The notes beneath the pieces were generated by a model. That model had not been told where the DNA came from and searched no databases. It saw only the letters and a program-made list of their open reading frames with translations. Below are positions 23,819-35,896 of a DNA stretch of 64,000 nt, in pieces. Positions within the stretch are counted from its first letter, which is position 1. Each line of letters begins with the position of its first letter. The translations under genes were made by a program, and so were the position numbers. Origin of the DNA: Fistularia commersonii. Taxonomy: Eukaryota > Chordata > Actinopteri > Syngnathiformes > Fistulariidae. Location of the stretch: contig JBBMNZ010000015.1 of assembly GCA_037954325.1 (NCBI GenBank), positions 1,860,001-1,924,000 of the forward strand. Direction: 5' to 3'.

Positions 23819-25404
23819 CAGTGACATGAAGTCAGTAGAGGCAGCAGGTCACCTGTCATCACAGAAGGAAAAAAATGCTAAATTAAAAAAAATAAATCAA
23901 ATGGTTATATTTATTCAGTGATTTGTACTATAAAGTTATTTTCCATGTAGCTTCACCATTTTTATTTTTATTTTTATCTTTATTTTTTCAGAATCGCGGT
24001 GACATGGCAACCAGCTGAGCCCACTATGGATTGCGCAATGATTCTGCTAACTGTGCTAGCATGCTATGCACTGAGACCATAGTGCTGTCTCTGTGGATGT
24101 CACTATTAAAAAAACACTTTTAATATATAAACTAAATTTCCGTAGTTTAGCTGACGTGTCTAATGTTTTTTGGCAACAACTGTAACGTGTTTCTTTTGTT
24201 TCTCGTAATCATAAAACCAGTGCGAAGAGACATTAAGTGAGGCACGTAGTGACGGTGCCTCATGGTAGGGGGCACCACTAATTCCAGGGATCCTTCTGAC
24301 TACTCAGCTACAGAATAATAGAATTAGCAACAGCAAGCTACAGTAAACAGTAAGCAAGTCAAGTGCAGCCATCCAGCTATTTGTTTGCCAATCTCATTGG
24401 GCTGTATAGCTCACAAATGGTGAGGGATGAATGTAAATCTTCTGGGCAGCTTCTCAACTTTTTGGCCCAGAAAGATCTCATTCAAACTGTTCCTGAGGCA
24501 ACAGGTTTGTTTATTTAAGAACAAACATAAATTGTTTGATTTATACTTTATTTAATTATAAAAATTAAAATTTGGCAAATGAAAGCTTATCATATCATTC
24601 ACATAATCACAATGCCATGTGCAGTAAAATCTATTAAAAAAAATCTAGTTTGATGCCACTAATCATACTGATCAATTGACATAGGCTTGGTTCAGTGGAC
24701 ATTCCTGCACTCGCTGTTAACATGCTTACTTTACGCACAGCTATCATAAGAAAAAGATAGAAACTCCCCAAACTAAAGAGCAAGTTATCAAAGTTCATAG
24801 GAAAAGAAACACAAACCAATCATCACACTGTAAAAATATAGAGCATGCTAATGTGCACTGAGCATGTTGATATTCAGGATACAAAGGGCAGTGGGACACT
24901 GCCATTTGGAGGTTACTTTGCCATTTTAAATAGAGGGATTTTTTTTGAATGAGAAATTATGAGAATGTAAATGGATTTCATGGTCCTTGACAAAGGGCAG
25001 GCTCACAATGGGCAGCTGCGGACGTGGGCCGAGGAATTTGCATAAAATCAAGCAAACAATTAAAGTGTTAGTTTTATCTTTTAAACTCACATACTGGTAT
25101 GTACATTTACTATTAATCTTAGTTAAGCAGTTAGTACAATGGACTACATGATTTCCTTTTTGCATAATCCTGCATTTATTAATATTTGCCTTTCATATTT
25201 ACCTTTCAGCAATTTTCTGACCACCTCTCCCAGCTAACATCATATTAATGACTGCAAGTGGGGCTTTAGCTCATGTTCATGCAGTCCCAGGCTTGCGTCT
25301 AGACATCTTGAGACCCATTGGCACCAGGGCATGGAGTGTGATATTATCAATTGCTTGGACAAATATTAGAAGAATAATACATTCAACAGGGTTATACTAG
25401 CATT
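23819..25404. other. AT-rich DNA, possible old DNA element at 23.82-24.30 kb
   Basis: Text near 23830-23860 (AGTAGAGGCAGCAGGTCACC) and 24238-24270 (GAGGCACGTAGTGACGGTGCCTC as a 7-bp inverted repeat) looks like the ends of an old transposon, but I cannot define terminal repeats. The remainder is featureless. Confidence 0.3.
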
Positions 25405-25745
25405 AATTTACTAATTATCCAAACAACTTATCCTACTCTCAGGGGTGTGAGTAGGCCAGAGCTTATCCCAGCTGTCATTGGACGAGAGGGGGGATTCACC
25501 CTAGAATCACCCTCAATCACCAGGCCACATATAGCGACATCCAGCCATTCACTCATTCACCATTCAATAAAATCGTTGCATCTTTTTGGCCTGTGAGAAG
25601 AAACACGAGAACCTGGAGGAAATACACGCAGACACAGGGAGATCATGCAACGCCCGCACACATACGACCCCCGTCGTAATCCAACCAACGACCTTCTTCA
25701 TCCTTCATGCTGCAAGTCGGAAGCGCTAACCACTTTGGCACTGCA
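25405..25745 (-). repeat. tRNA-derived SINE (family B), near full length, minus strand
   Basis: Read on the minus strand it begins with a tRNA-like head (GTGCCAAAGTGGTTAGCGCT, B-box-like GTTGGTTGGATTACGAC), then the body (inverse of ACACGCAGACACAGGGAGAT) and ends with the tail inverse to AGAGCTTATCCCAGCTGTCA. Copies of the same family occur elsewhere in the window in both orientations. Confidence 0.75.
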
Positions 25746-26440
25746 GATGGTGATAAGTGTTATTGCCAAACAGGCCACTCAGCTTGTTAACTGTAATGAG
25801 GCAGTTGCCTGTATGGGACTGGGGGAAAGACAGTCAAGAGAGGTGATGGATCAAGGAGTAGCAGTGATATATAGAGGGAGAAAGTGAGTGGTGGGAGAGA
25901 GAGAGGGAGCCAGGGGATGGATTTACACAAGACTAATGCCTCCAGCTGACAATGAGAAAGCATGTTTTAAGTTTATATAGCAAACACTCCGCTCAATTGA
26001 ATGAATTGAGTACAACATCAAACTTGCTGTGCAGTGTGAGATGATGGCACGCTCAAACATAGGGTTTGATACAGGTCAATAAAATGTCACCAGGGGGCAA
26101 TGGTAATTTTGTCCCCATCCGTTTGTTTGATCGGTCTACGCTGCAAGGAGAACTGAGTAATTGAGTAACTAAGCTAGCTGATGGGTTAGTAAATATGGGC
26201 CGAAGCAGTAATCACACTGGGTGTTGAATCTCCTGAATTTCTAACACTATCAATGCCCCTGGATATCTTAGACTGCATTTTAGTCTTGGTCGTACTGCAA
26301 CATATGGGGAACATTTTGAAGCTTGGACCAAAGCTGGTGGTACAAAATCATCTATTGTCTGGGAGGAAAAAAAAAAAACATGATATATTTGGCTTAAGTG
26401 AGATTTCACACCAGCAGCCTGTTTTCATTGGTCAATATTA
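25746..26440. other. No gene seen
   Basis: Unique-looking DNA; a short GAGA-rich tract near 25890-25910 and an A-run near 26368. Confidence 0.45.
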
Positions 26441-26442
26441 TT

Positions 26443-26445
26443 TTC

Positions 26446-26483
<38 letters not shown>
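26443..26483. repeat. (TTTC)n microsatellite
   Basis: About ten tandem CTTT/TTTC units. The open frame crossing it (26253-26777) is partly a repeat artefact. Confidence 0.95.
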
Positions 26484-26779
26484 GCTATGCCCAGTGCTTC
26501 ACCCAGCACTGCACCCACCGATGCGCCTCCCGGTCCCCCGCCGGAGGAAAAACCTGTTTTCAATCGTTTTCTGAGGTCCCACTCACTGTGTTCTACAAGC
26601 CGGTGCCTCAGCCTCAGCAGGGCTGGCCATACAAAGTTGGTTTCTTTTTTACAGCCAACCTCTTCCTCCCTCTATGCATTGAGAGAATCTAGACAGATCA
26701 CCACTATTAGGCTGGTGAACAGCTGCCAAGTAAATATGTTGTGCCCTTCCAAACTATCTGAAACAGTTTGCAATTGATT

Positions 26780-27860
26780 GTTCCAGCCACGAGTGAGAAC
26801 ACTGACCATAGCTTCCCCTCGCTGACCATCCTGCCACACATTGGGGCCTGCTGCTCAACTGTAAGACCCCAGAATTAAAGAAGTTTTACTCATCCAAGTG
26901 GTACAGAAGGGTGAGGTTCAAGGCATGCCAAGCTAAATTGATTGTCACCCAATTGATCCATGAGGCAAGGGAGAACTGGGGAGATCTGTCAGTTTTGTGG
27001 TCATATCTTGCCAGTGTCTACAGATCAATTCCACACAAACTGGTGACAATGACGGTGATGGCATACCATGTCCCAGAGAAGATCAAATAGATTATCCTGT
27101 AACTACTATGGTAGCTTCAGTTTAAGATTTACATCTGGGAGCATAGCATATGTATGGCATCAGCTGGAAAAAGGCATAATCACTGGTTGCACTATATCAA
27201 TGGTGCTGTTTGCTCTAGCAATGAACATGCTTATTAAGGTAGCAAGTGGAATATTGGGGTCCCCTGTCAATGTCTTCCATGTGTCTCCCCACAGTTTGAG
27301 CTTTCATTGATGATTTGACAGTTGCATCAACATCAATCATCACTAACAGGATGTCATTGGCTCTTTAAGTTCTTGAGAGGCTCATCATGTGGGCAAGAAT
27401 GTCCTCAAGCCTGCCTGCCTGCCTGGAGGACAAGCAGCAATTCCATGTTGATGGAGTTCTACTCCAGTCAGTCACAGAGAAGCCTGTGAAAAGCCTTGGA
27501 AAGTTCTCAGATAGTAATAATTAGTTCATCCTTTTTTAATCCCCGTGCGGAAATTCGTTCTCTGCAGTTAACCCATCATGGATGAACCATGAGCAGTAGG
27601 CATACAATCAACCAGCACCAGGGGAACAGTTAGGGGTTTAGTATCTTCCTCAACAACACTTGGACACACTAGGAGGAGACTGCTGGCCACAGTTGAGGGC
27701 TTTTAATGGAAAATAAGCCTGTGCAGGCTTCCTGGCCTACCAAGGTGCCTCAGCAGCATTGTCCTTTATGGCCATGCCAACAAGCTCCAGCCCCATCTCA
27801 CCTTTCTGGTAGAAGAGTTTAAGATCACCAGAATCATGAAGTGGTTGTCTATGGACAATA
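26780..27860 (+). mobile_element. LINE reverse transcriptase fragment, split by a SINE
   Basis: Broken plus-strand frames include LEKGIITGCTISMVLFALAM (about 27163-27222), then AFIDDLTVASTS (about 27299-27336), and TEKPVKSLGK (27476-27505). The last pieces, after the SINE, read LPRCLSSIVLYGHANKLQ and LVEEFKITR. These match a fish LINE family with an 'FMDDLTV' catalytic box; I do not assign the clade. Here FIDDL keeps both Asp residues but the frame is destroyed. The insertion at 27527-27690 separates the palm from the C-terminal part. Confidence 0.7.
27527..27690 (-). repeat. SINE (family A) inserted in the LINE fragment
   Basis: The minus strand ends in GAACGAATTTCCGCACGGGG ATTAAAAAAGG, the same tail as the SINE at 17284-17500, and contains CTGCTCATGGTTCATCCATG in common with it. 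It interrupts the LINE between SLGK and LPRCLSSIVLYG. Confidence 0.75.
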
Positions 27861-28452
27861 TCATGATAATACTATAATGATTATGATTGAGATGAAGATA
27901 CTGAGGTTGTGGTAACAACCTCAGTATCTGTAGGGAAAAGCCGAAAAGAAAAGAAGAAGACGATTATCATAATTATTATTATCATTAAAATTAGATCTAG
28001 ATATTGTCCTTGCTGGACCACCATCTGGACAAATGTGTCTAGAGCACTGAAAATTACTTGGAGAAAATCACTGTCAATTCCATTGGTACAAACAACAACA
28101 GAGGATTTTCACAGCTTTAGTAGCTTTAATTACAACATGCCACCATTCTATATGAATTAAACGGCAAAAAGAAAAGCTCGACATAAGGGACTGGAATAAT
28201 TAAAGCCTTGACAAGCTCTTTTGTCAGTTCTTTTTTTCAAGCTTAATTAATGCCGTGTGTTTAGCAGCCTCAGATTTTCACAGTCTGGAATATATTCTTT
28301 CTCAGACACTACTGCTTGAGCTGATCCCAGCCACGCTATACAATTACTGTAATTCTAACAGAAACATAGTTGGGTGTCCTGCTCTCTCTGTCTCCCTCTC
28401 TCACCAATTCACTTGAATTATGTTAGTTTCTGTTAATATCATTATCATTGTT

Positions 28453-29456
28453 CTTCTTCTTCTCCTTTCAGCTTTTTGATTCAGGGGTCGCCATAGCAAA
28501 TCAACCCTTTCCATCCAACCCTATTCTCTGTATCTTCCTTTCTCATACCAACAACCTTCATATCCCCTCTCACTACATCCATTAATCTTCTCATTGGTCT
28601 TCCTCTAAACCCCCTGCCTGGCAGCTCCAATTCCAGCATCCGTCTACCAATATATTCACTATCCCTCCTTTGTACATGACCGAACCATCTCAGTCTGGCT
28701 TCTCTGACCTTCTCTCCAAAACATCTAACATGTTCCATTACTCTGCTAGACTCATTCCTGATTCTATCCGCCCTTGTCACTCCCAAAGAGAACCTTAGCA
28801 TCTTCGTCTCTGTGACCTCCAGCTCAGTCCCCTGTCTTTTCGTCATTGCCGCTGTTTCTGGGACATACAGCATAGCTGGTCTCAACAGTCTCTTGTACAA
28901 CTTTTCTTGATTCTGGCTGATAGTCCTCATCACCCCTGACACTTTTCTCCACCCATTCCAAGCTGTTTGAACCTGTTTCTTTACCTCTTATCCAAACTCT
29001 CTGTTGCTCTGGACTAAGTCCTTGAAATCCTCCAGCTTCTTGATCTCCACTCCCTGTAGCCTCACCGTTCGACCTGAGTTCCTCTCATTCACACACCTTT
29101 AGTCTGTCTTGCTGCGATGAACCTTCATTCCACTCCTGTCCATAGCATATCTCCACCTCTCTAGATTTTTCTGACCCCGTTCACTGATCTCACTACAGAT
29201 CACAATGTCATCTGCAAACATCATTGTCGATGGAGATTCCTGTCTCACCTCATCTGTCAGCCTGTCCATCAACCGCAAACAAGAAGGGGCTCAGAGCTGA
29301 TCCCTGATGAAGTCCCACCTCCACCTTGAACTTACCCCTACAGCATCCCTCACCACTGTCTCGCAGCTAGCATACATGTCCTGTACCAGTCTGACATATT
29401 TCTCTGCCACTCCAGACTTCGTCAAACAATACCAGAGTTCCTCTCTCAGCACCCAT
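28453..29456 (-). mobile_element. 5'-truncated RTE-type LINE with 16-bp target duplication
   Basis: The minus strand encodes a long open piece (28481-28942): KRQGTELEVTETKMLRFSLG, EARLRWFGHVQRRDSEYIGR, the C-terminal domain of the same element as 32858-35957. Upstream pieces include the inverse of the FADD region (29210-29235) and 'LWYCL' (29425-29440). Flanks carry TATCATTATCATTGTT at 28437-28452 and again at 29457-29472, a perfect target-site duplication. Length 1,004 bp against 3.1 kb for the fullest copy. Confidence 0.88.
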
Positions 29457-29472
29457 TATCATTATCATTGTT

Positions 29473-30160
29473 ATTTTTAACTTATGATTTATTTAATCTT
29501 TTCTGGAAACCTGAATGATTTGGAAAGAGGAGCTCATGCTTAATACTGCAGCCACATCTGCATGAATGAAGGTGACACAAAGCCAGCAATTCATAGGTCA
29601 AAGATTGTTCTTTTAAACATGCAAAGTGGATTCAACTTCATGCTTCAATCAATTAATACCTCCACTTAAAATCTCTTATTTATAATTACATCACTACATC
29701 TAATCAGTCATATCTCTGAGGTAGGATTGTCTGACTTTCTCCCATTTAGCTGAATCATCATATTCATTCAAAATGATTTATATCTTCTCTGTTGTCTCTT
29801 GCAAAATTAAACATGAATCCTTATAAAAACATATTTCCAGCCTTGCTGAAGGACCATGGTCTGAAAAAGTCTTTATGTGGTAATTTAATAATTATGCCAG
29901 ATCAAACTGAAAATCATCATAGGCCCCAGGTGAAAGAGGCGGGAGTGAAGGAGCCAGCGGCCCAATTATAAACATTGTAGAGAGTACAATGCCACGGGTC
30001 CCTACAGAGGGGTGCAACTTGTTAATGGCGGGTCCTTTGTTAATTTAATCAGAGTTGCTAAAACTGTACAGAAGTTAGACATAATCATGGACACAATAAA
30101 AACGTAATCACGGATGGTTAGTGCTGGCATGAATTATAAGAGGGTGTCGACTGGGTTGCT
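29473..30160. other. No gene seen
   Basis: AT-rich; nothing definable. Confidence 0.5.
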
Positions 30161-30184
30161 CTCCTGTGTTTCCAAATAAAATGA

Positions 30185-30550
30185 AGGCTCCATTGATAGA
30201 CATGGCCCTGCGATTGACTGGCGACCAGTCCAAGGTGTTCCCCTGCGTCTCGCTTGATGAAAGCTGGGATAGGCTCCAGCACTGTTCCCTCTAAGCCGCG
30301 CGTTTGCACAATCACGCACTGTTCCAGCGTTCGCACAGCAAATCTATGCTCTGCACAAAATAAAATCCAAGCTGAACTGGAAATAAAATAAATGTGTTTA
30401 ATTTATTTAGAGTTCAGCTTTGTTGTAAGCGGAGAACACTGGTACAGTACACAATTGCGCAAACGCGCGGCTTAGAGGGAACAGTGGGCTCTAGCATTCC
30501 CCGCGACCCTGAGTGAAGGATAAGTGGGAGAAGATGGATGGATGGATAGA
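30185..30550 (+). repeat. SINE (family B) 3' part interrupted by a hAT element
   Basis: Left part GATTGACTGGCGACCAGTCC..GCTGGGATAGGCTCCAG (to 30279) and right part CATTCCCCGCGACCCTGAGT..GATGGATGGATGGA (from 30495) together form the usual 3' region of a fish SINE. The hAT insertion lies between them. Confidence 0.85.
30280..30486. mobile_element. 207-bp hAT-type MITE nested in a SINE
   Basis: Terminal inverted repeats: CACTGTTCCCTCTAAGCCGC at the left and its inverse GCGGCTTAGAGGGAACAGTG at the right, with complementarity continuing for about 30 bp. It is flanked by an 8-bp target duplication, GGCTCCAG (30272-30279) and GGCTCTAG (30487-30494, one mismatch). No coding capacity. The terminal sequence resembles that of the 47.1-kb hAT copy (CAATGTTCCCTCTTAAG), suggesting shared transposase recognition. 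Confidence 0.92.
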
Positions 30551-31150
30551 TTTATAGATATTCGATGGAGTATTTGGCGTTACATAGCTCAGTATTGGAA
30601 AGTGGTCAATGAGAAACATTTTTCTCTGCACATTTTATAAACAATATCCCAGCTATGACTGCTTGTCTAATCAGTTTTATAATGCCTTTGTGTCAATCAG
30701 CAATACAATCACCAGGTTGCTGCATCAAAAAAATTCTCCCTTTGTTATGGAGGTCATTTCAGTACCACACTGAAGCAAGCTGCTTCCCTTCTGTGGTGCA
30801 GCAGGGGCGTTACATTTCTATTTTATTGCAAGTTCTTAATAAAAGTATTTGTCTTTGGTATAATAATAAAGAAAGACATACTAACTGCAATGCTCAAAAT
30901 AAACTGAATTGATCCTTTAAATGTGAAGATTTAAAAGGACTTCATAAGCTGGAGCTCTAACTCCTGCCTGCTCAGGGTTGTCTTTTCCTTGTCACTCAAG
31001 CATGAAAGTGATAATAGTTATGTAAACATAAACATAAAGATATTGTCGGTTTAGCTGATACTGTATGCTGAAAATATCAGACAACCAACTCTAGGATTGC
31101 TTCATGTTTCCCAGTCATCGGCCTTACCAGCTCACCCTACTGTAAAATCC
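30551..31150. other. No gene seen
   Basis: AT-rich DNA without recognisable features. Confidence 0.5.
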
Positions 31151-31153
31151 GTC

Positions 31154-31244
31154 ACAGCTATGGTATGTATATGTATAATATACACACAAACACGTTTACA
31201 TATATGTACAGTATATACATTGTATATACTGTGCATATATGTAA

Positions 31245-31279
<35 letters not shown>
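31154..31279. repeat. AT/AC-rich palindromic DNA followed by (GT)n
   Basis: TATATGTA/TACATATA text with local dyad symmetry runs into an uninterrupted GT tract at 31246-31279. Confidence 0.9.
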
Positions 31280-31282
<3 letters not shown>

Positions 31283-31905
31283 ACAGGACATTACAGTATG
31301 CCACTGGGAGCAGCAGCAGATGATATCATCATCTTCATCATCTCTTTTCTTAACCATGTATGAAACAATGCTCCAGGAAGCACAATCCTGTACCTGCTCC
31401 CTAATTTGAGGGGAAAGCTCCATAAACTCTTGGAACTCAGTTGCCTTGGTAACAAGGGGAATATTCCCAATACACTGTCTCGAATGCGGTGAGAGAGTGG
31501 GGTGGGATATGGGACCAATTTCAAGTATCAGGGAGTCAAAGTGTAAACTTTTAAAAGAGATATCTACAAAACCTTGATTTAATTGATTGCTTCATAGATG
31601 TGCCATTATTTCAATTTATATTTACAGTATTACAGAATTACAGTATATTAAAGTAACACAATATCTAAACTTACCAACAGACACATTTTAGGATCGGATA
31701 AGTGATTCTGGATTTAATTGGTTCAGTTATAATCCTAATAACCCAAAACCCCGGTATTTATATTCGGAAACTCCCAACAGGTCATTGGAACTGAAGAAGA
31801 CAAGAATTCACCATAACCTGGATGGCTGAGAACCTCCACAGATGTTTAGTTATAGTTTTTGTGAAAAAAGTGCCAGGGCCCAGTGCATTTTCGATGTAAA
31901 TCTGG

Positions 31906-31907
<2 letters not shown>

Positions 31908-31944
<37 letters not shown>
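31908..31944. repeat. (CA)n microsatellite
   Basis: Uninterrupted CA run, then CAAACAAACA. Confidence 0.95.
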
Positions 31945-31948
<4 letters not shown>

Positions 31949-33167
31949 AACAGACGCAAACAGAACTTTCATGATCCTTCCCCTCACCTCTTCCATCTAA
32001 TACCTTATCTCCTCAACCTTCGTCTGAGGTCAGTTGGTGAGGTTTCATGAGTGATGTGTGAACCAGTACATCAATCGAGGTCTACTTGCATTACCACATT
32101 TACACACAAAACAATGACTAACAAGATCCGCAGATTCTTTGAGCCTGAGGAGCAGGGGAATTTCAATTTGGTTGGAAAGCTGGGATCCGTTGGCGGGGCA
32201 ATACATCAGACTCAGACCCGGTCTAATGAAAGCCCAGTGGTGAGGCCTGGTGTGTTAGTCTGCGTTTGTGTCAACATATCAAAAGCTTAATGAGTCTATC
32301 ATCATGTTGTTACCAGAGTGGACAATTTGAACAGAAAACAACTATTGTCCTGATTTTTAAACGTATAATTTATATTTTCTTTCACTGCCTCCCTGCTGCC
32401 AGTGAATGTAAAAAAGCAAGATGACGCTTGGTAATGGAATCATTGGTGAACAATGCAAGCAGTACCTTATTATTCGAAGCAAACAAAATTCGGTGCCCTT
32501 ATTTACTGGTCTTATAAAGAGGGCCCTAAAAGTTCAGCTGCCTTCCTCCATCTCTGTGTTTTTTGATGCAATTGTGGCTTTGTTTTGTGCTGGCTCTCCT
32601 TTTAGGAAAAGAAACACTTTGAATACAGCCAAAACTTAGTGGGAAAAAGTAAAGTGTCTAAAGAAAGAGAGAGAGAGATTCTTAATGACAAATATGAAAA
32701 ATGCTCTTTCTTGTATTCTACAGTGATTCCTTATAGTAGGGATAAAAATATAAAAATGGGGCTGAAATAATTAAAATAACTTGGCATAAGAATCACTCAT
32801 AGCGAGCTGGAGGTAAATGATCTTTTTATTCAAATAGTTTCATATATGCTTCTTAATGCAGCTTCAGGGTGGCACTGGCTGAGCTGGTCCCAAGCCCGAA
32901 TAAATGCAGAGGGTTGCGTCAAGACCGGCATCCGTCGTAAAGCTTTTGCCAAAACCAAACATGTGAGTCAACCATAACCATATCATACCGGATCGGTCCA
33001 GGATTGGGTTAACAATGACCGCCACTGGTACTGATGACCTACAGGGTACCAGTGGAAATTCGGCGACTGTGGGTTGAGGAACAAGAACAAGAAGAAGAGG
33101 AGGAGGGCGGGTTCGGAAGCAGAGAGAGAGGAGGACAGGAAAGAGCCTGGGACTGAGAGTAGGGACT

Positions 33168-33931
33168 TTGAATATCGGGACTATGACAGGAAAAGGTAGA
33201 GAGTTGGTCGACATGATGCAGAGAAGGAAGGTGGATATACTGTGTGTCCAGGAGACCAGGTGGAAAGGTAGTAAGATTAGAAGCTTAGGAGCAGGCTTGA
33301 AGTTGTACTATTATGGTACTGATGAGAAGAGAAATGGAGTAGGAATTATCTTTGAGGAGGAGTTTGTGAGGAATGTTCTAGGTAGAGGTAAAAATAATGT
33401 CAGATAGACTTATGGGTCTGAAACTGGAAATTGAAGGTGTGATGTTCAGTGTTGTTAGTGGCTATGCCCCGCAGGTGGAATGTGAATTTGAAGAGGAGAA
33501 GTTCTAGATTAGATGGATTCTGGATTAGTTAGATAAAGTGATGCAGATTATTCCCAGAAATGAGAGAGTGGTCATTGGTGCAGACTTCAATGGACATGTT
33601 GGTGAAAGCAATAGAGGGGATGAAGAAGTGATGGGCAGATTTGGTATACAGGATAGGAATGCAGAGGGACAGATGGTGGTAGATTTTGCAAAAAAGGATG
33701 GAAAGTGTAGTGAACACCTTTTTCCAGAAAAAACAGGAACATAGGGTAACTTATAAGAGCGGAAGTAGGAGCACGCAGGTAGACTACATCTTGCATAGAC
33801 GAGGTGACCTGAAAGAGATCAGTAACTGCAAAGTAGTTGTAGGTGACAATGGAGCCAGACAGCATAGACTGGTGGTTTGTAGGATGACTCTGGTGACAAG
33901 GAAGAGCAGAGGACAAAGTGGGGGGAGCTGA
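33168..33931 (+). pseudogene. RTE endonuclease domain, frameshifted
   Basis: The APE-type endonuclease nicks target DNA for retrotransposition. Three frames together show its motifs: DILCVQETRWKG (catalytic Glu, about 33234-33269), GADFNGHVG (about 33577-33603, the usual GDFN(A)H box) and VDYILHRR followed by GDNGARQHRLVV (about 33782-33877, the SxH box with Ser replaced by Ala-Arg context). Frameshifts near 33400 and 33715, a stop at about 33507 and another frame change after 33931 inactivate it. Confidence 0.85.
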
Positions 33932-34056
33932 AAAGGGAGGAGTGTTGTATAGTTTTCAGGGAGGTTAGAAAGGATCTGTGTTGTCAGGGTAAGCTTCCAG
34001 GTGATTGGACAACAACAGCTAGTGTTATCAGGGAGACAGGTAGAAGAGTACTTGGT

Positions 34057-34347
34057 GTGTCATCTGGAAGGAAAGTAGATAAGAAGACTTGGTGGTGGAA
34101 TGAGGAAGTGCAGGAGTATATACAGAGAAAGCGGTTAGCAAAGCAGAAGTGGAATACTGAGAGGACTGAAAAGAACAGACAGGAGTTCAGGGGGATACAA
34201 CGTAAGGTAAAGATAGAGGTAGCAAAAGCAAAACAAAGGGCGCACAATGATCTGTATGCTCGGTTGGATAGTAAGGAGAAAATGATATATACAGGTTGGC
34301 AATACAGAGAGATAAAGATGGAAAGGATGTACAACAGGTCCGGGTGA
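34057..34347 (+). pseudogene. RTE connector between endonuclease and RT
   Basis: Basic linker: KKTWWWNEEVQEYIQRKRLA, then many Lys/Arg, ending YARLDSKE before a frame change near 34290. The 'WWWNEEVQ' start is typical of this LINE's region between the endonuclease and reverse transcriptase. It sits in a different frame from both neighbours. Confidence 0.8.
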
Positions 34348-35498
34348 TTAAGGATAGAGAGGGAAATGTATTAACAAATGCTAGAAGAGTGATGGGAAGA
34401 TGGAAAGAATACTTTGAAGCGCTGATGAATGGGGAAAATGAAAGAGAGGCAACGGTAGAAGAGGTGACTATTGTAGACCACAAAGTAGCACTAATTAGTA
34501 AAAGTGAAGTGAGGAAGGCATTGAAGAGGATGAAGAGTGGAAAAGCAGTTGGTCCTGATGATATACCCGTGGAGGTGTGGAAGTTTCTAGGAGAGGCAGC
34601 AGTGGATTTTCTGACTCAATTATTCAACAGGATCTTAGAGAGTGAGACGATGCCTGAAGAATGGAGACGAAGTGTGATGGTGCCTATTTTTAAGAATAAA
34701 GGGGATGTGCAGAATTGCGGCAACTATGGAGGGATAAAGTTGATGAGCCATACAATGACGTTATGGGAAAGAGTAGTGGAAACGAGACTGAGAGCAAAGG
34801 TCAGCATTTGTAAACAGCAGTATGGCTTAATGCCTAGAAAGAGTACTACAGATGCAGTATTTGCGTTGGAAATGCTAGAGAAGTACAGAGAAGGCCAGAG
34901 GGAGCTGCCTTGTGTTTTTGTAGACCTAGAAAAAGCATATGACAGGGTGCCAAGAGAGGAGCTCTGGTATTGTATGAGGAAGTCTGGAGTGGCAGAGAAG
35001 TATGTTAAACTGGTGCAGGACATGTATGCTAGCGGTGCTGTAGGGGTAACTGGGAAGCTCAAGGTGGAGGTGGGACTCCATCAGGGGTCAGCTCTGAGCC
35101 CCTTCTTGTTCGCAATGGTGATGGACAGGCTGACAGATGAGGTTAGACAGGAATCTCCATGGACCATGATGTTTGCAGATGACATTGTGATCTGTAGTGA
35201 GAGCAGTGAACGGGTTCAGAAAAATCTAGCGAGGTGGAGGTACGCTCTGGAAAGGAGAGGGATGAAAGTTAGTCGCAGCAAGACAGAATATAGCTGTGTG
35301 AATGAGAGGAACTCGGGTGGAATAGTGAGGCTACAGGGAGTGGAGATCAAGAAGCTGGAGGATTTCAGGTACTTGGGGTCAACAGTCCAGATCAACGGAG
35401 GGTGTGAAAAGAGGGGAAGAGACGGGTCCAAGCATGTTGGAATGAGTGGAGAAAAGTGTCAGGGGTACTATGTGATAGAAGACTATTGGCCAGAATAA
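34296..35498 (+). pseudogene. RTE reverse transcriptase, 400-codon open block
   Basis: This is the longest open frame in the window. It reads through the fingers and palm of a LINE reverse transcriptase: GKAVGPDDIPVEVWKFLG near the start, NCGNYGGIKLMSH, motif A VFVDLEKAYDRVP (Asp at residue 210, nt 34923), motif B VGLHQGSALSPFLFA (about residues 259-273) and motif C FADDIVICSES (residues 293-303, nt 35172-). Both catalytic Asp residues are intact. The thumb follows (RRGMKVSRSKTEYSCVNER). The frame drifts out after 'STVQINGGCEK' near 35410, so the first ATG is not a natural start and the end is a frameshift product. Confidence 0.9.
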
Positions 35499-35896
35499 AA
35501 GGAAAGGTGTACAAGACAGAGGTGAGACCAGCAATGCTGTATGAACTAGAAACTGTTAAAATGACGAAAAGACAGGAGGCAGAGCTAGAGGTTGCAGAGA
35601 TGAGGATGTTGAGGTTCTCTTTGGGAGTGACCAGGATGGATAGGATTAGGAATGAGTCGATCAGAGGAACAGCACATGTTAGATGTTTTGGAGAGAAGGT
35701 CAGAGAAGCCAGACTGAGATGGTTCAGTCACATACAGAGGAGGGATAGTGAATATATTGGTAGACGGATGCTGGAATGGGAGCTGCCAGGCAAGAGGTCT
35801 CGAGGAAGACCAAAAGGAAGATTTATGAACGTAGTGAGAGAGGATATGAAGCTGGTTGGTGTGAGAGAGAAGCATAAAGAGAAGAGGGTTGGATAG
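35456..35896 (+). pseudogene. RTE C-terminal domain
   Basis: Continues the RTE protein in another frame: SGVLCDRRLLARIKGKVYKT, RQEAELEVAEMRMLRFSLG, EARLRWFSHIQRRDSEYIGR, then a stop at 35896. This C-terminal region recurs, decayed, in the minus-strand copies at 10, 28, 40, 52, 56 and 58 kb. Only one frameshift separates it from the RT block. Confidence 0.85.

Noticed and set aside
23819..24300. A DNA transposon bounded by GAGGCAG/GGTGCCTC-like ends
   Set aside because: Ends and target duplication could not be defined, so only mentioned as possible.
26253..26777. 174-codon frame with a Pro-rich middle as a gene
   Set aside because: It passes through a (TTTC)n repeat, has no recognisable domain, and leads into a broken LINE fragment.
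28481..28942. 153-codon minus frame as a host gene
   Set aside because: It is the RTE C-terminal domain, repeated at 35.5, 40.7 and 56.7 kb.
33587..34483. Long minus-strand Ser/Leu/Phe-rich frames
   Set aside because: Antisense shadows of the RTE element's coding strand.
34296..35498. 400-codon open frame as a host gene
   Set aside because: It is the reverse transcriptase of an RTE LINE with defined insertion ends and frameshifts on both sides.
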